Below are positions 15,268-21,583 of a stretch of DNA of 34,920 bases, piece after piece. Where the stretch lies: positions 1 through 34,920 of the forward strand of contig JBCCLJ010000051.1 of NCBI GenBank assembly GCA_039026915.1, written 5' to 3'. The notes under the pieces are model-generated. The model saw only the letters and a program-made list of their open reading frames with translations, had not been told where the DNA came from and ran no database searches. This DNA comes from JBCCLJ01 sp039026915. Lineage in GTDB: Bacteria > Acidobacteriota > Thermoanaerobaculia > Multivoradales > Multivoraceae. The stretch's first letter is position 1; each line of letters starts with the position of its first letter. Position numbers and translations under genes: made by a program.

Positions 15268-15873
15268 GTGCTCCGGCTTTGGAGGCGCGGAACTGCTGAC
15301 GAGCCGACGCCATCGACCGCGGAGCAGCGCACGCTCGCCCTCGGGGCGGCTCTGGAAGCGCTGGCGGAAAGGGACGCACCCCGCATCCTCGACTTCGGCT
15401 CGGCGCGGGGTGAGAACGTGAGCTTCTTCTCGAGCCTCGGCGCGCAGATGGAGATCCTCGACCTGTACGCGCGACTCAACGAGCGCCATTTCGAGAGTCA
15501 GGCGATTCGTGATGTCGTCGGCACGCTCGATCGGGGGGCAGGGCCCTACGATCTGATCCTGGCGTGGGACGTGCTGGACTATCTCGATCGTGCGCAGATG
15601 GAGGAGCTCTTTGCCAACTTGAAGTCGCTGCGTTCGGAAGGCACGCGTCTCTTGGCCTTCCTCTCCTACTCGAAAGAAATGCCGATGCACCCGCGCGGTT
15701 TCCGGATCGAATCGCGAGAGCGCCTGACCTTCGATCCGCCCGCCTCGCAGCGCCCCTGCCCCCGCTACCAGGAGGCCAACGTCCTCAAGGTGGTACCGAA
15801 CCTCGACGTCGAAGCCAGCTTTCTCATGCGCCACGGGGCAAGGGAGTACGTGTTCCGACAGGCGGCCGGTTGA
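15268..15873 (+). CDS. Class I SAM-dependent methyltransferase-like protein
   Basis: This 201-residue protein shows a Rossmann methyltransferase core: motif I ILDFGSARGENVSFF (40-54), an acidic strand-2 end EILDLYARL (62-70), and motif IV-like YDLILAWDVLDYLD (about 94-107). The glycine pattern of motif I (DFGSARG) is acceptable for S-adenosylmethionine binding, but one canonical glycine is replaced, so activity is likely rather than sure. The GTG start at 15268 lies 2 nt after the bactofilin stop, so the two are co-transcribed. The C-terminal part (RYQEANVLKVVPNLDVEASFLMR) is unassigned. The substrate is unknown. Proximity to bactofilin suggests an envelope-related task, but this is only context. 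Confidence 0.72.
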   Translation: MLRLWRRGTADEPTPSTAEQRTLALGAALEALAERDAPRILDFGSARGENVSFFSSLGAQMEILDLYARLNERHFESQAIRDVVGTLDRGAGPYDLILAWDVLDYLDRAQMEELFANLKSLRSEGTRLLAFLSYSKEMPMHPRGFRIESRERLTFDPPASQRPCPRYQEANVLKVVPNLDVEASFLMRHGAREYVFRQAAG

Positions 15874-16245
15874 GCCATCTCCAACTCACCGAAGACCAGC
15901 TCAGGAGTCGGCGTCCCGTCTTTGCTGCACTCTCCGGTCTCTTCGTCAATTCGGTCCTGCAGGTCGGCAGCGTGTCGGTTGCGCGCACGCTGGTAGCTTC
16001 GTCCTGCAACCCGCACGAGCTCGATTCGAGAAAGCGAGGTCGATCCGGTCTGCACGGAGATCGTACGGAGATCGGTGCCAGCGACTCGACGCGGTTCGAC
16101 GTGGACTGCGCGAGGCACAGATTCTGAAGAGGGCTGGAAGCCCCCGAGTCTCGACTCCCTTCGGCCCGGCCGCGAATCTGACGAGAGATCGCTGGCTTGC
16201 GCCTCATGAATCGGTTCCGGCTCCCGGGCGAGGAGGACTGAGCCG
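15874..16245. other. Intergenic region between convergent operons
   Basis: This 372-bp stretch separates the plus-strand methyltransferase gene from the minus-strand aminotransferase gene. It contains two direct copies of ACGGAGATCG (16054-16063 and 16065-16074) and a small GGGCT/AGCCC dyad around 16131-16143. A plus-strand TTG frame (15870-16127, 85 codons) overlaps the methyltransferase stop as TTGA, but its second half is Arg/Ser-rich and unlike a protein, so it is not called. No promoter or RNA gene was recognised. Confidence 0.5.
16054..16074. repeat. Short tandem direct repeat ACGGAGATCG x2
   Basis: Two identical 10-bp copies (16054-16063 and 16065-16074) are separated by one base. They are located in the middle of the convergent intergenic region. 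No role is evident. Confidence 0.5.
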
Positions 16246-16256
16246 CTAGCGCTCAG
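16238..16256 (-). terminator. Hairpin overlapping the aminotransferase stop codon
   Basis: CTGAGC (16238-16243) pairs with GCTCAG (16251-16256) across a 7-nt loop that contains the minus-strand TAG stop. No T-tract follows in either direction. The same CTGAGC/GCTCAG arms form the hairpin at the stop of the acetyltransferase gene (9143-9162), which makes a shared 3'-end signal conceivable. Confidence 0.35.
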
Positions 16257-17511
16257 TGCGGGCCTTGGCGTGCACCTGTGTCTCTGAGAGCTGGGGCGCC
16301 CGCCTCGACAGCTTTTCCAAGGCCACGAGAACGTCGTCGACGTCGTCCACGGTTCCAAGGAAGAGCGGGTGGGGTAGCCAGACGGCTTCGTCGTAGGCCG
16401 CGCGCGCCGCGTTGGGGCAGGGTGCTGGCGGCGGCGACGCATCGAAGGCCGGGTACCTGCCGTTGCCCTTGGCAAGTAGCGGGCTCTGGGTCAGGTCTTC
16501 GTAGAACCGGCCGTCGCAGGGCACGCCCTCGGCGATGAGTGCGGCGACGAAGGTGTCGCGGGAGGCACCCGCGAAGGCCTCGGCGTCGTAGCGAAGCACG
16601 AACTGATAGATCGCCTGCGTCGTGACGCGCTCATCGGTTGCGACAGGCTCGAGCCCTGGAATTCGCTCGAGGCCTGCGCGGAAACGCTCGGCGTGTCGTG
16701 CTCTTCGCTCGAGCTGTTCGTCGAGGCGCTCGAGCTGTGCGTCGAGCAGTGCCGCCTGCAGATCGGAGAGGCGATAGTTGTGTCCGATGAGCCCGGGCGG
16801 CTCGGCCTCGGCAGCGGCGCGCCCGCAGTTCGTGAGAGCGTGCAGCTTCTCGGACGTGCGACGGTCCTTCGTGACGACGATGCCGCCTTCGCCGCAGGTC
16901 ATCAGTTTCGACGTCTGGAAGCTGAAGGACCCGGCATCTCCCCAGCTGCCGACGCCGCGTCCGCGCCAGCGGGCGCCGTGCGCGTGCGCGCAGTCTTCGA
17001 TCACCGCGAGCCCGTGGCGCTGGGCGATCTCACCGAGACGATCCAGGTCCGCGACGCTCATCGCCAGATGCACGGGCACGATCGCCTGCGTCCGCGAGGT
17101 GATCGCCGCTTCGACGGCGTCGGGGCAGAGGCAGTAGTCTTCGCTGCGAACGTCGGCAAAGACCGGAACGCAGCCGGCGAAGAGGGCGCTCGCAGCGGTC
17201 GCCTCGAAGGTGTAGGCCGGCACGATGACTTCAGCGCCGTGCTCTACGCCCAGGGCCTCGAGCGCGATCTCGAGAGAGACGGTGCCGTTTGCGACCAGCT
17301 GTCCGTGCTCGCAGTCGTGCCGCGCAGCGAACCTTTGCTCGAAGCGCGAGGCGAAGTGGTTGGGCATGGGGTAGCCGCCCCACTCGCCGCGCGAGAGCGC
17401 CTCGGCAACGGCGGCCTCTTCTCGATCGTCGAACTCCGGCCAGGCGGCGAAGGGCCGCTCTCGCACGGGTGTGCCGCCGAGCAGCGCGAGACGATCGGGC
17501 CTCGTCCTCAC
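16246..17511 (-). CDS. DegT/DnrJ/EryC1/StrS family PLP aminotransferase
   Basis: This 421-residue aminotransferase begins with LALLGGTPVRERPF and has EVIVPAYTFEATAASAL, VPVHLAMSVADLD, and VIEDCAHAHGA with the PLP-ring aspartate D173. The Schiff-base lysine is K202 in GSFSFQTSKLMTCGEGG, followed by NYRLSDLQAALLDAQLERLD. Members transfer an amino group to keto or dehydrated sugars and cyclitols for envelope glycans or antibiotics. The opening resembles the AHBA-synthase/inosose-aminotransferase branch, but substrate cannot be decided. The GTG at 17511 is 2 nt after the M23 peptidase stop, so it is the third gene of the SPFH-M23 operon. Amino-sugar supply for the envelope is an inference. A hairpin surrounds its stop codon. 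Confidence 0.9.
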   Translation of the reverse strand: MRTRPDRLALLGGTPVRERPFAAWPEFDDREEAAVAEALSRGEWGGYPMPNHFASRFEQRFAARHDCEHGQLVANGTVSLEIALEALGVEHGAEVIVPAYTFEATAASALFAGCVPVFADVRSEDYCLCPDAVEAAITSRTQAIVPVHLAMSVADLDRLGEIAQRHGLAVIEDCAHAHGARWRGRGVGSWGDAGSFSFQTSKLMTCGEGGIVVTKDRRTSEKLHALTNCGRAAAEAEPPGLIGHNYRLSDLQAALLDAQLERLDEQLERRARHAERFRAGLERIPGLEPVATDERVTTQAIYQFVLRYDAEAFAGASRDTFVAALIAEGVPCDGRFYEDLTQSPLLAKGNGRYPAFDASPPPAPCPNAARAAYDEAVWLPHPLFLGTVDDVDDVLVALEKLSRRAPQLSETQVHAKARTER

Positions 17512-17513
17512 CG

Positions 17514-18926
17514 TCAGCCGTCGAAGTCGAAGGCGTTGGGCATCTTGCGCACGATGCGGTCGCGAATCCACTTGGCGTCGAACCATTCCACTGGAGAGAC
17601 GGGCACTCCCTGCAGCAGAACTCCGAAGTGGAGGTGGTCGCCACCCGCCAAGCCGGTCTCGCCGCTGCGGCCGAGGGAGTCTCCGCGCTGCACGGTTTGG
17701 CCCTCCTCGACCTCGATCGACGAAAGGTGGGCGTACAACGTCATGAGACCGTAGCCGTGGTCGAGAACGATCGCGTTGCCGTAGATGCCAAAGTACTCCG
17801 CCAGCACGACGATTCCGTCGTTGGCAGCATCGACCGGCGCACGACGGACCGAAGCGAAGTCGAAGCCGAGGTGGTCCTGCGTATCGACTTGCAGGCCCTC
17901 GAACCGATAGCTCCGCCGCGCCGCAAACGAGTCCATGACCTGGGAGTTGCGCAGCTGCAGGAACGGCTGGCTCCAGAGGAACTCCTGTCTCGATCGCGAT
18001 CCAAGCTCTCGAAGTCTCCGGCGGTTCGCTTCTCTCAGCTCGCCGTTGATCTTGAGATAGGTCTCGAGGGTCGAGTCTTCGGGGCGCAGCTCGGGTGTGC
18101 GGTCGAGGATCTCGGCAACGACTTTCTCCATGAACCGGTCGTTGAGTTGGATGTTCGATCTCTTGAGCGGGCTCGGTGTGAAGCGGTCCAGGAAGGCCGA
18201 GCGGCTCTGGTTGCCGAGCTCGTCGCGAACGACCAGGCGGACCTGGTCGGAGTCGGTCAGATCGTGCGGAACGGCGAAGAGGGCGAACATCTCGCCTTCG
18301 CCTCCTCCGGGAAGTGGGTAGCCTGGGAACCAGCGTTCACCGGACTGCACGCCGTGCTCCGACGTCGTCGGGCCGACGCGGTAGACGACCGCTTCGGATC
18401 CGCCCTGGCGAACGTAGATCAGATCGGAAAGCACGCTCGACGACGGCGGGCGAAAACGAACCGGGAGCTCGAGCTCGGTTGTCGCCGCCCTGGGGCGTCG
18501 CAGCCACGTGCCCGACCGCGCGGCGACGAGTCGCAGCGTCGCTGTTCCTTCGACCAGCTCTTCGAGGCTGTCACGGCCGACCTCGATCTCGAGAACGTGC
18601 TCCTGTCGACGCGGTCCCCAAAACGCCCAGAAGGCCCTGGGTTCGAAGCTCGCTTCGGCGAGAGAAAAGACGCGATCGTTCTGAAGCAGCTCGAGGCGAA
18701 CGTCGCTGAGTCCACGGGACGGCTCGCTGGCCGAAGCGACGATCGAGGTCCTCTGCCCAATGCCCGGTGCTGCGGGGTCGATCTGCAGAGCGGGTTCCGG
18801 GCCGACACGCAGGAGAGCGAGCAGCAAGACCACGAAAAGCGCGATCCCGGCAGCTCCGAAGAGCCGGCGAAGCAGCGTACGACCCTTCCCGCTCCGGCTG
18901 GAACGAAGGGGGATACTGGTGTTCAC
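17514..18926 (-). CDS. Membrane-anchored M23 (LytM/lysostaphin-like) endopeptidase
   Basis: This 470-residue protein has a single N-terminal membrane anchor (about 20-40, LFGAAGIALFVVLLLALL), a long beta-rich periplasmic stalk (about 45-345), and a C-terminal M23 domain. Zinc ligands are intact: H352 and D356 in HLGFD and H433 in HLHF. The catalytic histidines H400 (LYAHLS) and H431 are also present. The domain should cut peptidoglycan crosslinks, or recruit another hydrolase. It starts at GTG 18926, only 7 nt after the SPFH gene stop, and precedes the aminotransferase by 2 nt. Bactofilin, a known cell-shape partner of M23 peptidases in other bacteria, is encoded nearby on the opposite strand. 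The stalk is not a recognised domain. Confidence 0.9.
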   Translation of the reverse strand: MNTSIPLRSSRSGKGRTLLRRLFGAAGIALFVVLLLALLRVGPEPALQIDPAAPGIGQRTSIVASASEPSRGLSDVRLELLQNDRVFSLAEASFEPRAFWAFWGPRRQEHVLEIEVGRDSLEELVEGTATLRLVAARSGTWLRRPRAATTELELPVRFRPPSSSVLSDLIYVRQGGSEAVVYRVGPTTSEHGVQSGERWFPGYPLPGGGEGEMFALFAVPHDLTDSDQVRLVVRDELGNQSRSAFLDRFTPSPLKRSNIQLNDRFMEKVVAEILDRTPELRPEDSTLETYLKINGELREANRRRLRELGSRSRQEFLWSQPFLQLRNSQVMDSFAARRSYRFEGLQVDTQDHLGFDFASVRRAPVDAANDGIVVLAEYFGIYGNAIVLDHGYGLMTLYAHLSSIEVEEGQTVQRGDSLGRSGETGLAGGDHLHFGVLLQGVPVSPVEWFDAKWIRDRIVRKMPNAFDFDG

Positions 18927-18933
18927 GAAGGAG

Positions 18934-20076
18934 CTACGCCGGCGGCGGAGGCGGCGGCGTCAATCCCGCGAGTTCGGCGATCTGCGATAGCGGCGACCAG
19001 GAAGCCATTCCGGCCCTCCAGACCAGACTCTGTCCGCCGATTCGTCCCTGGCTTGCCATCGCCTGCATCTGAGCTGCGGTGAACGGTCCCAGGGTGGACC
19101 CGTTCTCCGCCAAGAACCAGGTGACGGCGGGCGGTGGGGGAGGCGGTGCCGTGCCGGGCGCCGCAGCCGGCGCTCCGAAAGGGGCGGCGCCACCGCCCTG
19201 AGCCTGCCCCATCTGTTGGGCCATCTGGTTGGCCATCGCGAAGCCCATGCCGAGGCCCATGCCTTCAGCGGCACCCCCGCCCGAGGGGTTCTCGGCCGCT
19301 TTGGTCATCGCCTGGCCCATCTGGTACTGCTGGAACTGGTTCATGTCGCCGATGACGCTCATGCTCGAGCGGGTGTCGAGCGCCTTCTCGACCTCTTCGG
19401 GCAGAGAGATGTTGACGACGAAGAGCTGCGGCACATCGAGTCCGAACTCCGTGGCGACGCGCTGCACGACCTCGGCCCGTACGGCGGCGGCGAGCTCGTT
19501 GTAGTTCGAGGCCAGATCGAGCGCTGCGATGTTCGAGGTGCCGAGAACGTCGGCGAAGGAACTCACGATGATCGAGCGCATGAGCTCGGTGACCTCTCCC
19601 GCCTCGAAGACACCATCGGTGCCGACGAGCTGCTCGATGAGGATCTTGGCGTCTTTGGCCTGCAGGTTGTAGGTGCCGAACGCACGGAGACGGATCGGCC
19701 CAAAGTCCGCGTCGCGAAGCATCACCGGGTTTGGCGTGCCCCACTTGAGGCCGGTGATCTGGCGCGTACTGACGAAGTACACCTCGCACTTGAAGGGGCT
19801 CTCGAAGCCATACTTCCATCCGAGGATCGTGGCGAGGATCGGCAGGTTGCGCGTCGTCAACTCGTGAATGCCGGGCTCGAAGACGTCAGCGATCTGGCCC
19901 TCATGCACGAAGACGGCAACTTGACCAGCGCGGACGACGAGCTGCGCGCCGTGCTTGATCTCGTTCTGGTAGCGGGGGAAACGCCAGACGAGCGTCGTCT
20001 GGCTGTCGTCGATCCACTCGATGATGTCGACGATTTCGCCGCGCAGTTTTTCGAACAGGGTGTCTCGTAGGCTCAC
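18934..20076 (-). CDS. SPFH-domain protein with C-terminal GYF_2 domain
   Basis: This 380-residue protein has an SPFH/Band-7 domain of the YdjI/virion-core-like type (about 15-235, with YQNEIKHGAQLVVRAGQVAVF, GIHELTTRNLPIL and the helical part ELAAAVRAEVVQRVATEFG). A Gln/Met/Gly-rich linker (245-310) follows, then a polyproline run (311-316) and a GYF_2 domain (318-371, VTWFLAENGSTLGPF...LVWRAGMASW). It finishes with a second polyproline run (374-379). No transmembrane helix is seen. SPFH proteins assemble into ring-like membrane microdomain scaffolds, and GYF folds bind proline-rich peptides. The GTG at 20076 is preferred because GAGGAG sits 6 nt upstream; the ATG at 20082 directly abuts that site. 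First gene of the operon with the M23 peptidase. Confidence 0.88.
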   Translation of the reverse strand: MSLRDTLFEKLRGEIVDIIEWIDDSQTTLVWRFPRYQNEIKHGAQLVVRAGQVAVFVHEGQIADVFEPGIHELTTRNLPILATILGWKYGFESPFKCEVYFVSTRQITGLKWGTPNPVMLRDADFGPIRLRAFGTYNLQAKDAKILIEQLVGTDGVFEAGEVTELMRSIIVSSFADVLGTSNIAALDLASNYNELAAAVRAEVVQRVATEFGLDVPQLFVVNISLPEEVEKALDTRSSMSVIGDMNQFQQYQMGQAMTKAAENPSGGGAAEGMGLGMGFAMANQMAQQMGQAQGGGAAPFGAPAAAPGTAPPPPPPAVTWFLAENGSTLGPFTAAQMQAMASQGRIGGQSLVWRAGMASWSPLSQIAELAGLTPPPPPPA

Positions 20077-20180
20077 GAGCATCTCCTCGGAAAGGGGCAA
20101 TCTGGGGACTCGCGGGCTCCGCGGATTCACACCGGGCTCCCAAGGCGAGTGGGGAGCTGAATCCCGATCGTAGCAGGCGC

Positions 20181-20186
20181 TAGACT
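20181..20186 (+). promoter_or_regulatory. -10 hexamer TAGACT abutting the lipoprotein start (leaderless)
   Basis: TAGACT ends 6 nt before the ATG at 20193, so transcription would start at or next to the ATG. No Shine-Dalgarno-like sequence is present in between or just upstream. No convincing -35 is visible. The arrangement TANNNT-6/8 nt-start recurs at two other genes in this window. Confidence 0.4.
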
Positions 20187-20192
20187 GCCACG

Positions 20193-21440
20193 ATGCGCAG
20201 CCCGCAGCGGTGGATCTCAGGCTTCCTGGCAGTCTCTCTTTCTCTCTGGAGTTGCTCAGGAGCAACGACTTCGTCTGCCGGTCGCTCGGCTCCCGAGGTT
20301 CTGTCTCTGGGACCCCTCGACGTGCCGACGGAGCCGGGAAGCCTCGCACCGGCACTCCTTCAGTTGAGCGAAGGTCGCGTGGTTCTGTCCTGGTTGCAGC
20401 AGACCGATGCGGGGGATCACGAGCTGCGCTACGGAACGGTCGAGCGCGAGGGTGTCCACAGCTTCGAGGTCGCCGGTCGAGCGGAAGATCTCTTCGCCAA
20501 CTGGGCCGATCGTCCGGGGCTTCACGCACTCGCTGGAGGTGGCCTTGCGGCGCACTGGTTGCGGCGCCTTGGAGAAGGCACGTACGCCTACGGGGCCGAA
20601 CTCCTGCCGCTCGAGCCTGCTGGAGAACCCGGCACGTCGAGCTTCTGGCTTCACGACGACACCTCTCCCACGGAGCACGGCTTCGTGACGTCCGTTGCCT
20701 CACTCGAGGCGACACACTTTTTCTGGCTCGACGGTCGCGCCATGCTCGAGCAGGAACCCATGACCCTGCGCGCCGCGACCGCTGATGTGCGCGGCGCTGC
20801 TGCGAGCGAGCTCTTGGATGCGCGGGTCTGCGAGTGTTGCCCGACCGATGCCGCTGTCACCAGCAACGGCCCGGTCGTGGTCTACCGGGATCGCTCGCTC
20901 GAGGAGATTCGAGACATCTCCATCGTCCGCCGCGTCGCCGGCACCTGGACGGCGCCTCGTCCGGTGGCTTCGGACGGCTGGCGGATCGAGGGCTGTCCGG
21001 TGAATGGCCCCGGCGTCGACGCTGCAGGGGACCGGGTTGCCGTTGCCTGGTTCACCGCGGCCGACGATCGGCCTCGAGTGCAGCTGGCGCTGTCGGCCGA
21101 CGCCGGCGACAGCTTTGCTGAGCCCCTGACTCTCGATGCCGAGAAGCCGGTGGGTCGCGTCGACCTTCAGATCGTAGGCGACCTGGTTCACGTCAGCTGG
21201 TTGGGACGGCGGGGCGGGCGAGGTGTGATTCTCCTCGCCACGGTACCCCTCGATGCCGTCGAGGCAACGAAGCCCCGGGTGCTCGCCACTTCGAGCCTGG
21301 GCCGCTCGGCGGGTTATCCGAGGATTCGGATCGCTGACGGTCACCTGCTTCTGGCCTGGGTCGAAGAGGTCCCCGGGGCTGCTTCTCCGGAATCCCGCGT
21401 GCGGCTCAGCCGGTTTCCGTTGGACGACGTTCGCCCCTGA
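20193..21440 (+). CDS. Sialidase-fold lipoprotein with CxCC motif
   Basis: This 415-residue protein has a lipoprotein signal peptide with lipobox LWSC (cysteine about residue 21), so it should be lipid-anchored outside the cytoplasm. The body is a beta-propeller of the sialidase superfamily type with repeated sheets (VVLSWLQQTD, VVVYRDRSLEEIRDISIVRR, VAVAWFTAADDRPRVQLALS). The segment VCECCPTDAAV carries a CxCC cluster, which recurs in this group and could bind metal or form disulfides. True Asp-boxes are poor (SADAGDSF only), so sialidase activity is not expected. It is divergent from the SPFH operon and sits upstream of the hybrid sensor kinase. A ligand-presenting or periplasmic binding role is possible but unproven. 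The start codon is clear; the gene appears leaderless. Confidence 0.8.
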   Translation: MRSPQRWISGFLAVSLSLWSCSGATTSSAGRSAPEVLSLGPLDVPTEPGSLAPALLQLSEGRVVLSWLQQTDAGDHELRYGTVEREGVHSFEVAGRAEDLFANWADRPGLHALAGGGLAAHWLRRLGEGTYAYGAELLPLEPAGEPGTSSFWLHDDTSPTEHGFVTSVASLEATHFFWLDGRAMLEQEPMTLRAATADVRGAAASELLDARVCECCPTDAAVTSNGPVVVYRDRSLEEIRDISIVRRVAGTWTAPRPVASDGWRIEGCPVNGPGVDAAGDRVAVAWFTAADDRPRVQLALSADAGDSFAEPLTLDAEKPVGRVDLQIVGDLVHVSWLGRRGGRGVILLATVPLDAVEATKPRVLATSSLGRSAGYPRIRIADGHLLLAWVEEVPGAASPESRVRLSRFPLDDVRP

Positions 21441-21521
21441 AGACAGCCGACGCCCGCGGGATCGGACGCATCCCACTCTCGCGTCTGCCGAGGCTCCGAC
21501 GCCGTCGGGCGCTCGGTCAAG

Positions 21522-21530
21522 TGCTAAACT
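21522..21530 (+). promoter_or_regulatory. Extended -10 promoter upstream of the hybrid kinase
   Basis: TGCTAAACT combines an extended -10 (TG plus one base) with TAAACT (21525-21530), in a locally AT-rich patch. Transcription would start near 21537, next to an in-frame ATG at 21539 and 46 nt before the ATG at 21584. No convincing -35 hexamer is visible, which extended -10 promoters tolerate. Confidence 0.4.
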
Positions 21531-21563
21531 CGTTTTTCATGTTTTACCCACTTTCCGGGGATT

Positions 21564-21582
21564 TGACGCATCTCGTGCGTCA
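21564..21582. promoter_or_regulatory. Inverted repeat TGACGCA-N5-TGCGTCA at the kinase start
   Basis: Perfect 7-bp arms (21564-21570 and 21576-21582) flank a 5-nt spacer, ending two bases before ATG 21584. It may be an operator or an mRNA hairpin controlling initiation. If the ATG at 21539 is the true start, it lies inside the coding sequence instead. Confidence 0.35.
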
Positions 21583-21583
21583 G

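Noticed and set aside
16054..16074. Start of a CRISPR array
   Set aside because: Only two 10-bp copies separated by one base; no spacers.
15870..16127. 85-codon TTG frame overlapping the methyltransferase stop as TTGA
   Set aside because: First third looks protein-like, but the rest is Arg/Ser/Asp-rich; TTG without ribosome site. Left as an intergenic note.
17289..19082. 597-codon plus-strand frame opposite the aminotransferase and M23 genes
   Set aside because: High-GC shadow; the minus strand has intact catalytic motifs in both genes.
20193..21440. Active sialidase
   Set aside because: Only one poor Asp-box and no sialidase motif; kept as a sialidase-fold lipoprotein.
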